From Euwallacea fornicatus (lineage: Eukaryota; Arthropoda; Insecta; Coleoptera; Curculionidae), in the NCBI RefSeq assembly GCF_040115645.1, contig NW_027096010.1, forward strand, positions 992,001 through 1,056,000: a DNA stretch of 64,000 nucleotides, written 5' to 3'. The translations under genes and the position numbers were made by a program. Below, piece after piece: positions 1-11,440 of the stretch. Position 1 is the stretch's first letter, and each line of letters opens with the position of its first letter. The notes below the pieces were generated by a model. It was not told the DNA's origin. It searched no databases and worked only from the letters and a program-made list of their open reading frames with translations.

Positions 1-352
1 AATGAGGACCAAATTTGTTAAATAAAGTGTCAAATTAATCAGCTCGATGAGATCTTCAGGATGACACAACAAATCATTATTGCATCTTGTTGAATTTCCA
101 AGAAAAATAGTACATTATGTGCTCAAACACACAACTCTTGTGACTTTTCAAATTTTGAAGCTCGATAACTGCGGCAAATGAAGACCAAATTTGTTAAACA
201 AAGTGTCAAATTAATCAGCTCGACGAGATCATTCGGACGTCACAACAAATCATGATTGCATCTTGTTCAATTTCCAAGAAAAATAGTACAATATGTGCTC
301 AAACACAAAACTTTTGTGACTTTTCAAATTTTGAAGCTCGATAACTTCGGCA

Positions 353-528
353 AATGAGGACCAAATTTGTTAAATAAAGTGTCAAATTAATCAGCTCGAT
401 GAGATCTTCAGGATGACACAACAAATCATTATTGCATCTTGTTGAATTTCCAAGAAAAATAGTACATTATGTGCTCAAACACACAACTCTTGTGACTTTT
501 CAAATTTTGAAGCTCGATAACTGCGGCA
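353..528 (+). repeat. Monomer type A (representative copy)
   Basis: Defined by T at position 23 (AAATAAAG), T at 48 (CTCGATGAG, which breaks the usual CTCGACGAG palindrome) and G at 171 (AACTGCGG). The middle carries CAGGATGACACAAC. Other copies start at 1, 2993, 3873, 5281, 6161, 7041, 9153, 10033, 10913, 13905, 15841, 20241, 22353, 44001, 46465, 48225, 51041, 51921, 52977, 55793, 56673 and 63361. A nearly always follows H and precedes B. A subline with GTCGAATTT at 89-97 marks the copies from 3873 to 20241, apart from 13905. Confidence 0.9.
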
Positions 529-704
529 AATGAAGACCAAATTTGTTAAACAAAGTGTCAAATTAATCAGCTCGACGAGATCTTTCGGATGTCACAATAA
601 ATCATTATTGCATTTAGTTGAATTTCCAAGAAAAATAGTACAATATGTGCTCAAACACACAACTTTTGTGACTTTTCAAAATTTAAAGCTCGATAACTTC
701 GGCA
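529..704 (+). repeat. Monomer type B (representative copy)
   Basis: Defined by TTTCGGATGTCACAATAAAT at 55-74, GCATTTAGTTG at 82-92, ACAATATG at 112-119 and the tail AAATTTAAAG at 151-160. It follows A in most places, making a stable A-B pair. Copies from 5457 to 20417 that follow the GTCGAA form of A begin AATCAAGACC instead of AATGAAGACC, which removes a TGA stop. A subline with GTCCAATT at 28-35 (here called B') starts at 25345, 29217, 30273, 34849 and 38721 and is confined to the central region. Confidence 0.9.
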
Positions 705-880
705 AATGAGGACCAAATTTCTTAAACAAAGTGTCAAATTAATCAGCTCGACGAGATCTTCAGGATGTCGAATCAAATCATGATTGCATCTTGTTGAATT
801 TCTAAGAAAAATAGTACATTATGTGCTCAAACACACAACTCTTGTGACTTTTCAAACTTTGAAGCTCGATAACTTCGGCA
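705..880 (+). repeat. Monomer type C (representative copy)
   Basis: Defined by CAGGATGTCGAATCAAATCATG at 58-79 (G66, A67, G79), the change TTTCTAAGAA near 95-104 and CTCTTGTGAC at 135-144. It is among the commonest types and occurs across the whole window, for example at 2289, 3345, 4753, 7569, 8273, 12497, 16545, 21649, 24817, 30449, 35025, 40305, 48577, 53329, 57025, 58609, 62833 and 63713. A subline with CTCGATTACTTC in its tail marks the C that opens the C-J-D-E module (7569, 12497, 16545, 20769). Confidence 0.9.
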
Positions 881-1056
881 AATGAGGACCAAATTAGATA
901 AACAAAGTGTCAAGTTAATCAGCTCGACGAGATCTTTCGGATGTCACAACAAATCATTATTATATCTTGTAGAATTTCCAAGAAAAATAGTACATTATGT
1001 GCTCAAACACACAACTTTTGTGACTTTTCAAACTTTGAAGCTCGATAACTTCGGCA
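881..1056 (+). repeat. Monomer type D (representative copy)
   Basis: Defined by AAATTAGATA or AAATTAGTTA at 11-20, CAAGTTAATC at 31-40 and TATATCTTGTAG at 81-92. Other copies start at 7921, 11617, 12849, 16897, 21121, 46993, 58961 and 63889 (cut by the window end). In the left part it normally precedes E. The middle resembles G, with which it shares TTATATCTTGTAG, so D and G are probably sister lineages. Confidence 0.88.
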
Positions 1057-1064
1057 AATGAGGG
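1050..1064 (+). other. CENP-B-box-like motif at a monomer junction
   Basis: TTCGGCAAATGAGGG spans the end of one monomer (positions 170-176) and the start of the next (1-8). Against the mammalian CENP-B core TTCGNNNNANNCGGG it matches eight of nine fixed bases, with A in place of the first C of CGGG. The same form occurs before the other AGGGCC-starting E monomers at 1402, 8090, 13018, 17066, 21290 and 60186. Ordinary monomers read AGGA and match seven. Binding is not implied; many eukaryotes lack this protein. Confidence 0.4.
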
Positions 1065-1232
1065 CCAAATTTCTTAAACAAAGTGTCAAATTAATCAGCT
1101 CCACGAGATGTTTAAGATGCCACAACACATCATGACTGAATCTTGTTGAATTTACAAGAAAAATTGTACATTAAGTCCTCAAACACACAACTCTTGTGAC
1201 TTTTCAAACTTTGAAGCTCGATAACTTCGGCA
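1057..1232 (+). repeat. Monomer type E (representative copy), the most divergent type
   Basis: Defined by AATGAGGGCC at 1-10, CTCCACGAGATG at 43-54, TTTAAGATGCCAC at 55-67, CATGACTGAATC near 75-86 and ATTGTACATTAAGTCCTC at 107-124. Other copies start at 1409, 8097, 13025, 17073, 21297, 60193 and 61249. There are two sublines: TTTACAAG at 1057, 1409, 60193 and 61249, and TTTCCAAG at 8097, 13025, 17073 and 21297. The copy at 61249 has the ordinary AATGAGGACC start. E is absent from 21473 to 60192. Confidence 0.9.
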
Positions 1233-1584
1233 AATGAGGACCAAATTTCTTAAACAAAGTGTCAAATTAATCAGCTCGACGAGATCTTCAGGATGTCGCA
1301 TCAAATCATGATTGCATCTTATTGAATTTCCAAGAAAAATAGTACATTATTTGCTCAAACACACAACTTTTGTGACTTTTCAAACTTTGAAGCTCGATAA
1401 CTTCGGCAAATGAGGGCCAAATTTCTTAAACAAAGTGTCAAATTAATCAGCTCCACGAGATGTTTAAGATGCCACAACACATCATGACTGAATCTTGTTG
1501 AATTTACAAGAAAAATTGTACATTAAGTCCTCAAACACACAACTCTTGTGACTTTTCAAACTTTGAAGCTCGATAACTTCGGCA

Positions 1585-1760
1585 AATGAGGACCAAATTT
1601 CTTAAACAAAGTGTCAAATTAATCAGCTCGACGAGATCTTCAGGATGTCGCATCAAATCATGATTGCATCTTGTTGAATTTCCAAGAAAAATAGTACATT
1701 ATTTGCTCAAACACACAACTTTAGTGACTTTTCAAACTTTGAAGCTCGATAACTTCGGCA
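1585..1760 (+). repeat. Monomer type F (representative copy)
   Basis: Defined by GTCGCATCAAATCATG at 63-78, ACATTATTTGCTC at 112-124 and ACTTTAGTGAC at 134-144. Other copies start at 18129, 23937, 26401, 27809, 29393, 29569, 29745, 32913, 36785, 38897, 39073, 39249, 42065, 44881, 45057, 47169, 60369, 60545, 60721, 61425 and 61601. Copies next to each other in triplets have CTCCACGAG at 43-51 in the second and third unit. Confidence 0.9.
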
Positions 1761-1936
1761 AATGAGGACCACATTTCTTAAACAAAGTGTCAAATTAATC
1801 AGCTCGACGAGATCATTCGGACGTCACAACAAATCATTATTATATCTTGTAGAATTTCCAAGAAAAATATTACATTATGTGCTCAAACACACAACTTTTG
1901 TGACTATTCAAATTTTGAAGCTCGATAACTTCGGCA
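1761..1936 (+). repeat. Monomer type G (representative copy), restricted to the left third
   Basis: Defined by GGACCACATTT at 6-16, GATCATTCGGACGTCAC at 51-67, TATATCTTGTAG at 81-92, AAAATATTACATT at 104-116 and GACTATTCAAATTTTG at 142-157. Complete copies start at 1761, 2641, 3521, 4401, 4929, 5809, 6689, 8801, 9681, 10561, 11969, 13553, 15489, 17601, 19889 and 22001. Each is followed directly by H. After 22176 only a G-like tail inside the hybrid monomer at 29921 remains. Confidence 0.92.
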
Positions 1937-2112
1937 AATGAAGACCAAATTTGTTAAACAAAGTGTCAAATTAATCAGCTCGACGACATCTTTAAGATGT
2001 CATAACACATCATGATTGCATCTTGTTCAATTTCCAAGAAAAATAGTACAATATGTGCTCAAACACAAAACTTTTGTGACTTTTCAAACTTTGAAGCTCG
2101 ATAACTTCGGCA
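1937..2112 (+). repeat. Monomer type H (representative copy), carries a perfect palindrome
   Basis: Defined by GACATCTTTAAGATGTC at 49-65, CATAACACATCATG at 65-78, TTGTTCAATTTCC near 87-99 and CACAAAAC at 128-135. I count 29 copies, starting at 1937, 2817, 3697, 4577, 5105, 5985, 6865, 8977, 9857, 10737, 12145, 13729, 15665, 17777, 20065, 22177, 25169, 29041, 34673, 38545, 43825, 46289, 48049, 50865, 51745, 52801, 55617, 56497 and 63185. Its left neighbour is G up to 22177 and J or M afterwards, while its right neighbour is usually A or a B-like monomer. Copies at 46289 and 63185 share CACCTCGACGAC. Confidence 0.93.
1985..2001. other. Perfect 17-bp palindrome in type H monomer (first of 29)
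   Basis: The arms GACATCTT and AAGATGTC are exact reverse complements separated by a single T, at monomer positions 49-65. The same 17 bases occur in all H monomers listed, so further copies lie 48 bases after each H start. In the other types the same place reads GAGATCTTTCGGATGTC or GAGATCTTCAGGATGAC, where the arms do not pair fully. It could form a short hairpin or cruciform, or be a dyad binding site; no function is shown. Confidence 0.95.
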
Positions 2113-2288
2113 AATGAGGACCAAATTTCTTAAACAAAGTGTCAAATTAATCAGCTCGACGAGATCTTCAGGATGACACAACAAATCATTATTGCATCTT
2201 GTTGAATTTCCAAGAAAAATAGTACATTATGTGCTCAAACACACAACTTTTGTGACTATTCAAACTTTGAAGCTCGATAACTTCGGCA
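2113..2288 (+). repeat. Monomer type I (representative copy)
   Basis: Defined by CAGGATGACACAACAAATC at 58-75 and the tail GACTATTCAAACTTTG at 142-157. Otherwise it is close to the overall consensus. It is common throughout, as first unit of the 880-bp HOR on the left (5633, 6513, 7393, 9505, 10385, 11265) and between L and C or F on the right. A subline with ACAATATG at 112-119, mostly with GATTATTC, here called I', starts at 24289, 26753, 28161, 33793, 37665 and 45409. Those copies read open on the minus strand for 61 codons by chance. Confidence 0.88.
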
Positions 2289-2464
2289 AATGAAGACCAA
2301 ATTTGTTAAACAAAGTGTCAAATTAATCAGCTCGACGAGATCTTCAGGATGACGAATCAAATCATGATTGCATCTTGTTGAATTTCTAAGAAAAATAGTA
2401 CATTATGTGCTCAAACACACAACTCTTGTGACTTTTCAAACTTTGAAGCTCGATAACTTCGGCA

Positions 2465-2640
2465 AATGAGGACCAAATTTCTTAAACAAAGTGTCAAATT
2501 AATCAGCTCGCCGAGATCTTCAGGATGTCACAACAAATCATTATTGCATCTTGTTGAATTTCCAAGAACAATAGTACATTATGTGCTCAAACACACAACT
2601 TTTGTGACTTTTCAAACTTTGAAGCTCGATAACTTCGGCA
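2465..2640 (+). repeat. Monomer type J (representative copy)
   Basis: Defined by CTCGCCGAG at 43-51 (C47) and AAGAACAATAG at 100-110 (C105). Other copies include 7745, 8449, 12673, 13377, 14433, 14609, 16721, 17425, 19009, 20945, 21825, 23057, 23233, 24993, 25521, 25697, 28865, 32033, 32209, 34497, 35905, 36081, 38369, 41185, 41361, 43297, 43649, 46113, 50689, 51569, 55441, 56321, 58785 and 63009. A subline with GCATGTTGTTG at 82-92 (24993, 28865, 34497, 38369, 43297, 43649, 50689, 51569, 55441, 56321) belongs to the central and right zones. Adjacent J-J pairs are frequent. Confidence 0.9.
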
Positions 2641-4752
2641 AATGAGGACCACATTTCTTAAACAAAGTGTCAAATTAATCAGCTCGACGAGATCATTCGG
2701 ACGTCACAACAAATCATTATTATATCTTGTAGAATTTCCAAGAAAAATATTACATTATGTGCTCAAACACACAACTTTTGTGACTATTCAAATTTTGAAG
2801 CTCGATAACTTCGGCAAATGAAGACCAAATTTGTTAAACAAAGTGTCAAATTAATCAGCTCGACGACATCTTTAAGATGTCATAACACATCATGATTGCA
2901 TCTTGTTCAATTTCCAAGAAAAATAGTACAATATGTGCTCAAACACAAAACTTTTGAGACTTTTCAAATTTTGAAGCTCGATAACTTCGGCAAATGAGGA
3001 CCAAATTTGTTAAATAAAGTGTCAAATTAATCAGCTCGATGAGATCTTCAGGATGACACAACAAATCATTATTGCATCTTGATGAATTTCCAAGAAAAAT
3101 AGTACATTATGTGCTCAAACACACAACTCTTGTGACTTTTCAAACTTTGAAGCTCGATAACTGCGGCAAATGAAGACCAAATTTGTTAAACAAAGTGTCA
3201 AATTAATCAGCTCGACGAGATCTTTCGGATGTCACAATAAATCATTATTGCATTTAGTTGAATTTCCAAGAAAAATAGTACAATATGTGCTCAAACACAC
3301 AACTTTTGTGACTTTTCAAAATTTAAAGCTCGATAACTTCGGCAAATGAAGACCAAATTTCTTAAACAAAGTGTCAAATTAATCAGCTCGACGAGATCTT
3401 CAGGATGTCGAATCAAATCATGATTGCATCTTGTTGAATTTCTAAGAAAAATAGTACATTATGTGCTCAAACACACAACTCTTGTGACTTTTCAAACTTT
3501 GAAGCTCGATAACTTCGGCAAATGAGGACCACATTTCTTAAACAAAGTGTCAAATTAATCAGCTCGACGAGATCATTCGGACGTCACAACAAATCATTAT
3601 TATATCTTGTAGAATTTCCAAGAAAAATATTACATTATGTGCTCAAACACAAAACTTTTGTGACTATTCAAATTTTGAAGCTCGATAACTTCGGCAAATG
3701 AAGACCAAATTTGTTAAACAAAATGTCAAATTAATCAGCTCGACGACATCTTTAAGATGTCATAACACATCATGATTGCATCTTGTTCAATTTCCAAGAA
3801 ATATAGTACAATATGTGCTCAAACACAAAACTTTTGTGACTTTTCAAACTTTGAAGCTCGATAACTTCGTCAAATGAGGACCAAATTTGTTAAATAAAGT
3901 GTCAAATTAATCAGCTCGATGAGATCTTCAGGATGACACAACAAATCATTATTGCATCTTGTCGAATTTCCAAGAAAAATAGTACATTATGTGCTCAAAC
4001 ACACAACTCTTGTGACTTTTCAAACTTTGAAGCTCGATAACTGCGGCAAATGAAGACCAAATTTGTTAAACAAAGTGTCAAATTAATCAGCTCGACGAGA
4101 TCTTTCGGATGTCACAATAAATCATTATTGCATTTAGTTGAATTTCCAAGAAAAATAGTACAATATGTGCTCAAACACACAACTTTTGTGACTTTTCAAA
4201 ATTTAAAGCTCGATAACTTCGGCAAATGAGGACCAAATTTCTTAAACAAAGTGTCAAATTAATCAGCTCGACGAGATCTTCAGGATGACACAACAAATCA
4301 TTATTGCATCTTGTTGAATTTCCAAGAAAAATAGTACATTATGTGCTCAAACACACAACTTTTGTGACTATTCAAACTTTGAAGCTCGATAACTTCGGCA
4401 AATGAGGACCACATTTCTTAAACAAAGTGTCAAATTAATCAGCTCGACGAGATCATTCGGACGTCACAACAAATCATTATTATATCTTGTAGAATTTCCA
4501 AGAAAAATATTACATTATGTGCTCAAACACACAACTTTTGTGACTATTCAAATTTTGAAGCTCGATAACTTCGGCAAATGAAGACCAAATTTGTTAAACA
4601 AAATGTCAAATTAATCAGCTCGACGACATCTTTAAGATGTCATAACACATCATGATTGCATCTTGTTCAATTTCCAAGAAAAATAGTACAATAAGTGCTC
4701 AAACACAAAACTTTTGTGACTTTTCAAAATTTAAAGCTCGATAACTTCGGCA

Positions 4753-7568
4753 AATGAAGACCAAATTTCTTAAACAAAGTGTCAAATTAATCAGCTCGAC
4801 GAGATCTTCAGGATGTCGAATCAAATCATGATTGCATCTTGTTGAATTTCTAAGAAAAATAGTACATTATGTGCTCAAACACACAACTCTTGTGACTTTT
4901 CAAACTTTGAAGCTCGATAACTTCGGCAAATGAGGACCACATTTCTTAAACAAAGTGTCAAATTAATCAGCTCGACGAGATCATTCGGACGTCACAACAA
5001 ATCATTATTATATCTTGTAGAATTTCCAAGAAAAATATTACATTATGTGCTCAAACACAAAACTTTTGTGACTATTCAAATTTTGAAGCTCGATAACTTC
5101 GGCAAATGAAGACCAAATTTGTTAAACAAAATGTCAAATTAATCAGCTCGACGACATCTTTAAGATGTCATAACACATCATGATTGCATCTTGTTCAATT
5201 TCCAAGAAAAATAGTACAATATGTGCTCAAACACAAAACTTTTGTGACTTTTCAAACTTTGAAGCTCGATAACTTCGTCAAATGAGGACCAAATTTGTTA
5301 AATAAAGTGTCAAATTAATCAGCTCGATGAGATCTTCAGGATGACACAACAAATCATTATTGCATCTTGTCGAATTTCCAAGAAAAATAGTACATTATGT
5401 GCTCAAACACACAACTCTTGTGACTTTTCAAACTTTGAAGCTCGATAACTGCGGCAAATCAAGACCAAATTTGTTAAACAAAGTGTCAAATTAATCAGCT
5501 CGACGAGATCTTTCGGATGTCACAATAAATCATTATTGCATTTAGTTGAATTTCCAAGAAAAATAGTACAATATGTGCTCAAACACACAACTTTTGTGAC
5601 TTTTCAAAATTTAAAGCTCGATAACTTCGGCAAATGAGGACCAAATTTCTTAAACAAAGTGTCAAATTAATCAGCTCGACGAGATCTTCAGGATGACACA
5701 ACAAATCATTATTGCATCTTGTTGAATTTCCAAGAAAAATAGTACATTATGTGCTCAAACACACAACTTTTGTGACTATTCAAACTTTGAAGCTCGATAA
5801 CTTCGGCAAATGAGGACCACATTTCTTAAACAAAGTGTCAAATTAATCAGCTCGACGAGATCATTCGGACGTCACAACAAATCATTATTATATCTTGTAG
5901 AATTTCCAAGAAAAATATTACATTATGTGCTCAAACACACAACTTTTGTGACTATTCAAATTTTGAAGCTCGATAACTTCGGCAAATGAAGACCAAATTT
6001 GTTAAACAAAATGTCAAATTAATCAGCTCGACGACATCTTTAAGATGTCATAACACATCATGATTGCATCTTGTTCAATTTCCAAGAAAAATAGTACAAT
6101 ATGTGCTCAAACACAAAACTTTTGTGACTTTTCAAACTTTGAAGCTCGATAACTTCGTCAAATGAGGACCAAATTTGTTAAATAAAGTGTCAAATTAATC
6201 AGCTCGATGAGATCTTCAGGATGACACAACAAATCATTATTGCATCTTGTCGAATTTCCAAGAAAAATAGTACATTATGTGCTCAAACACACAACTCTTG
6301 TCACTTTTCAAACTTTGAAGCTCGATAACTGCGGCAAATCAAGACCAAATTTGTTAAACAAAGTGTCAAATTAATCAGCTCGACGAGATCTTTCGGATGT
6401 CACAATAAATCATTATTGCATTTAGTTGAATTTCCAAGAAAAATAGTACAATATGTGCTCAAACACACAACTTTTGTGACTTTTCAAAATTTAAAGCTCG
6501 ATAACTTCGGCAAATGAGGACCAAATTTCTTAAACAAAGTGTCAAATTAATCAGCTCGACGAGATCTTCAGGATGACACAACAAATCATTATTGCATCTT
6601 GTTGAATTTCCAAGAAAAATAGTACATTATGTGCTCAAACACACAACTTTTGTGACTATTCAAACTTTGAAGCTCGATAACTTCGGCAAATGAGGACCAC
6701 ATTTCTTAAACAAAGTGTCAAATTAATCAGCTCGACGAGATCATTCGGACGTCACAACAAATCATTATTATATCTTGTAGAATTTCCAAGAAAAATATTA
6801 CATTATGTGCTCAAACACACAACTTTTGTGACTATTCAAATTTTGAAGCTCGATAACTTCGGCAAATGAAGACCAAATTTGTTAAACAAAATGTCAAATT
6901 AATCAGCTCGACGACATCTTTAAGATGTCATAACACATCATGATTGCATCTTGTTCAATTTCCAAGAAAAATAGTACAATATGTGCTCAAACACAAAACT
7001 TTTGTGACTTTTCAAACTTTGAAGCTCGATAACTTCGGCAAATGAGGACCAAATTTGTTAAATAAAGTGTCAAATTAATCAGCTCGATGAGATCTTCAGG
7101 ATGACACAACAAATCATTATTGCATCTTGTCGAATTTCCAAGAAAAATAGTACATTATGTGCTCAAACACACAACTCTTGTGACTTTTCAAACTTTGAAG
7201 CTCGATAACTGCGGCAAATCAAGACCAAATTTGTTAAACAAAGTGTCAAATTAATCAGCTCGACGAGATCTTTCGGATGTCACAATAAATCATTATTGCA
7301 TTTAGTTGAATTTCCAAGAAAAATAGTACAATATGTGCTCAAACACACAACTTTTGTGACTTTTCAAAATTTAAAGCTCGATAACTTCGGCAAATGAGGA
7401 CCAAATTTCTTAAACAAAGTGTCAAATTAATCAGCTCGACGAGATCTTCAGGATGACACAACAAATCATTATTGCATCTTGTTGAATTTCCAAGAAAAAT
7501 AGTACATTATGTGCTCAAACACACAACTTTTGTGACTATTCAAACTTTGAAGCTCGATAACTTCGGCA
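4753..7568 (+). repeat. 880-bp five-monomer HOR (I/C-G-H-A-B), three units plus a closing I
   Basis: Units start at 4753 (C-G-H-A-B), 5633 (I-G-H-A-B) and 6513 (I-G-H-A-B), followed by I at 7393. Sequences 880 bases apart look nearly identical. Small markers separate the units: the H monomers end CTTCGTCAAATG in the first two and CTTCGGCAAATG in the third, and 6301 has a private GTCACTTTTC. The entire 16-monomer stretch recurs at 8625-11440 with the same T-T-G marker order. Confidence 0.92.
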
Positions 7569-8624
7569 AATGAAGACCAAATTTGTTAAACAAAGTGTCA
7601 AATTAATCAGCTCGACGAGATCTTCAGGATGTCGAATCAAATCATGATTGCATCTTGTTGAATTTCTAAGAAAAATAGTACATTATGTGCTCAAACACAC
7701 AACTCTTGTGACTTTTCAAACTTTGAAGCTCGATTACTTCGGCAAATGAGGACCAAATTTCTTAAACAAAGTGTCAAATTAATCAGCTCGCCGAGATCTT
7801 CAGGATGTCACAACAAATCATTATTGCATCTTGTTGAATTTCCAAGAACAATAGTACATTATGTGCTCAAACACACAACTCTTGTGACTTTTCAAACTTT
7901 GAAGCTCGATAACTTCGGCAAATGAAGACCAAATTAGTTAAACAAAGTGTCAAGTTAATCAGCTCGACGAGATCTTTCGGATGTCACAACAAATCATTAT
8001 TATATCTTGTAGAATTTCCAAGAAAAATAGTACATTATGTGCTCAAACACACAACTTTTGTGACTTTTCAAACTTTGAAGCTCGATAACTTCGGCAAATG
8101 AGGGCCAAATTTCTTAAACAAAGTGTCAAATTAATCAGCTCCACGAGATGTTTAAGATGCCACAACACATCATGACTGAATCTTGTTGAATTTCCAAGAA
8201 AAATTGTACATTAAGTCCTCAAACACACAACTCTTGTGACTTTTCAAACTTTGAAGCTCGATAACTTCGGCAAATGAGGACCAAATTTCTTAAACAAAGT
8301 GTCAAATTAATCAGCTCGACGAGATCTTCAGGATGTCGAATCAAATCATGATTGCATCTTGTTGAATTTCTAAGAAAAATAGTACATTATGTGCTCAAAC
8401 ACACAACTCTTGTGACTTTTCAAACTTTGAAGCTCGATAACTTCGGCAAATGAGGACCAAATTTCTTAAACAAAGTGTCAAATTAATCAGCTCGCCGAGA
8501 TCTTCAGGATGTCACAACAAATCATTATTGCATCTTGTTGAATTTCCAAGAACAATAGTACATTATGTGCTCAAACACACAACTTTTGTGACTTTTCAAA
8601 CTTTGAAGCTCGATAACTTCGGCA
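7569..8624 (+). repeat. C-J-D-E-C-J module
   Basis: Six monomers separate the two copies of the 16-monomer HOR block. The first C carries GATTACTTCGG in its tail. The module recurs at 12497-13552, and in related forms at 16545-17600 and 20769-22000. Together with 4753-7568 it makes a 22-monomer (3,872-bp) unit. Confidence 0.88.
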
Positions 8625-11440
8625 AATGAAGACCAAATTTCTTAAACAAAGTGTCAAATTAATCAGCTCGACGAGATCTTCAGGATGTCGAATCAAATCA
8701 TGATTGCATCTTGTTGAATTTCTAAGAAAAATAGTACATTATGTGCTCAAACACACAACTCTTGTGACTTTTCAAACTTTGAAGCTCGATAACTTCGGCA
8801 AATGAGGACCACATTTCTTAAACAAAGTGTCAAATTAATCAGCTCGACGAGATCATTCGGACGTCACAACAAATCATTATTATATCTTGTAGAATTTCCA
8901 AGAAAAATATTACATTATGTGCTCAAACACAAAACTTTTGTGACTATTCAAATTTTGAAGCTCGATAACTTCGGCAAATGAAGACCAAATTTGTTAAACA
9001 AAATGTCAAATTAATCAGCTCGACGACATCTTTAAGATGTCATAACACATCATGATTGCATCTTGTTCAATTTCCAAGAAAAATAGTACAATATGTGCTC
9101 AAACACAAAACTTTTGTGACTTTTCAAACTTTGAAGCTCGATAACTTCGTCAAATGAGGACCAAATTTGTTAAATAAAGTGTCAAATTAATCAGCTCGAT
9201 GAGATCTTCAGGATGACACAACAAATCATTATTGCATCTTGTCGAATTTCCAAGAAAAATAGTACATTATGTGCTCAAACACACAACTCTTGTGACTTTT
9301 CAAACTTTGAAGCTCGATAACTGCGGCAAATCAAGACCAAATTTGTTAAACAAAGTGTCAAATTAATCAGCTCGACGAGATCTTTCGGATGTCACAATAA
9401 ATCATTATTGCATTTAGTTGAATTTCCAAGAAAAATAGTACAATATGTGCTCAAACACACAACTTTTGTGACTTTTCAAAATTTAAAGCTCGATAACTTC
9501 GGCAAATGAGGACCAAATTTCTTAAACAAAGTGTCAAATTAATCAGCTCGACGAGATCTTCAGGATGACACAACAAATCATTATTGCATCTTGTTGAATT
9601 TCCAAGAAAAATAGTACATTATGTGCTCAAACACACAACTTTTGTGACTATTCAAACTTTGAAGCTCGATAACTTCGGCAAATGAGGACCACATTTCTTA
9701 AACAAAGTGTCAAATTAATCAGCTCGACGAGATCATTCGGACGTCACAACAAATCATTATTATATCTTGTAGAATTTCCAAGAAAAATATTACATTATGT
9801 GCTCAAACACACAACTTTTGTGACTATTCAAATTTTGAAGCTCGATAACTTCGGCAAATGAAGACCAAATTTGTTAAACAAAATGTCAAATTAATCAGCT
9901 CGACGACATCTTTAAGATGTCATAACACATCATGATTGCATCTTGTTCAATTTCCAAGAAAAATAGTACAATATGTGCTCAAACACAAAACTTTTGTGAC
10001 TTTTCAAACTTTGAAGCTCGATAACTTCGTCAAATGAGGACCAAATTTGTTAAATAAAGTGTCAAATTAATCAGCTCGATGAGATCTTCAGGATGACACA
10101 ACAAATCATTATTGCATCTTGTCGAATTTCCAAGAAAAATAGTACATTATGTGCTCAAACACACAACTCTTGTGACTTTTCAAACTTTGAAGCTCGATAA
10201 CTGCGGCAAATCAAGACCAAATTTGTTAAACAAAGTGTCAAATTAATCAGCTCGACGAGATCTTTCGGATGTCACAATAAATCATTATTGCATTTAGTTG
10301 AATTTCCAAGAAAAATAGTACAATATGTGCTCAAACACACAACTTTTGTGACTTTTCAAAATTTAAAGCTCGATAACTTCGGCAAATGAGGACCAAATTT
10401 CTTAAACAAAGTGTCAAATTAATCAGCTCGACGAGATCTTCAGGATGACACAACAAATCATTATTGCATCTTGTTGAATTTCCAAGAAAAATAGTACATT
10501 ATGTGCTCAAACACACAACTTTTGTGACTATTCAAACTTTGAAGCTCGATAACTTCGGCAAATGAGGACCACATTTCTTAAACAAAGTGTCAAATTAATC
10601 AGCTCGACGAGATCATTCGGACGTCACAACAAATCATTATTATATCTTGTAGAATTTCCAAGAAAAATATTACATTATGTGCTCAAACACACAACTTTTG
10701 TGACTATTCAAATTTTGAAGCTCGATAACTTCGGCAAATGAAGACCAAATTTGTTAAACAAAATGTCAAATTAATCAGCTCGACGACATCTTTAAGATGT
10801 CATAACACATCATGATTGCATCTTGTTCAATTTCCAAGAAAAATAGTACAATATGTGCTCAAACACAAAACTTTTGTGACTTTTCAAACTTTGAAGCTCG
10901 ATAACTTCGGCAAATGAGGACCAAATTTGTTAAATAAAGTGTCAAATTAATCAGCTCGATGAGATCTTCAGGATGACACAACAAATCATTATTGCATCTT
11001 GTCGAATTTCCAAGAAAAATAGTACATTATGTGCTCAAACACACAACTCTTGTGACTTTTCAAACTTTGAAGCTCGATAACTGCGGCAAATCAAGACCAA
11101 ATTTGTTAAACAAAGTGTCAAATTAATCAGCTCGACGAGATCTTTCGGATGTCACAATAAATCATTATTGCATTTAGTTGAATTTCCAAGAAAAATAGTA
11201 CAATATGTGCTCAAACACACAACTTTTGTGACTTTTCAAAATTTAAAACTCGATAACTTCGGCAAATGAGGACCAAATTTCTTAAACAAAGTGTCAAATT
11301 AATCAGCTCGACGAGATCTTCAGGATGACACAACAAATCATTATTGCATCTTGTTGAATTTCCAAGAAAAATAGTACATTATGTGCTCAAACACACAACT
11401 TTTGTGACTATTCAAACTTTGAAGCTCGATAACTTCGGCA
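8625..11440 (+). repeat. Second copy of the 16-monomer block at 4753-7568
   Basis: The order C-G-H-A-B, I-G-H-A-B, I-G-H-A-B, I is the same as 3,872 bases upstream. The H tails again read CGTCAAATG, CGTCAAATG, CGGCAAATG, so the block was copied as a unit rather than re-expanded. A private change, TTTAAAACTCG, lies near 11245. The block is followed by a fused C/J monomer in place of the separate C and J found after the first copy. Confidence 0.92.

Larger units (their letters stand above)
1..1056 (+). repeat. Left-end mixed monomers, order A - G/H hybrid - A - B - C - D
   Basis: Six monomers. The second (177-352) has the G head GATCATTCGGACGTCAC and then the H tail (ATTGCATCTTGTTCAAT, CACAAAAC), with the switch near monomer positions 66-80. 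The flanking A copies at 1 and 353 are nearly identical. The order A-hybrid-A looks like a two-monomer duplication or a deletion within an A-B-G-H-A series. The array continues beyond base 1. Confidence 0.85.
1057..1760 (+). repeat. E-F dimer repeated twice (352-bp local HOR)
   Basis: The order is E-F-E-F. The two E copies (1057 and 1409) look identical, including TTTACAAG. The F copies differ at a few sites: the first has CTTATTG and ACTTTTGTG, the second CTTGTTG and ACTTTAGTG. The same E subline next to F recurs only at 60193-61776. Confidence 0.88.
1761..4752 (+). repeat. Irregular G-H-based units before the regular 880-bp HOR
   Basis: The order by start is G1761-H-I-C-J, G2641-H-A-B-C, G3521-H-A-B-I, G4401-H. 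Every G is followed by H. The H at 4577 has the tail CAAAATTTAAAG of type B and is followed by C, not A, so two monomers (A and B head) were probably lost there by in-register fusion of H to B. The units at 3345-4224 and 4753-5632 both read C-G-H-A-B. Confidence 0.85.
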
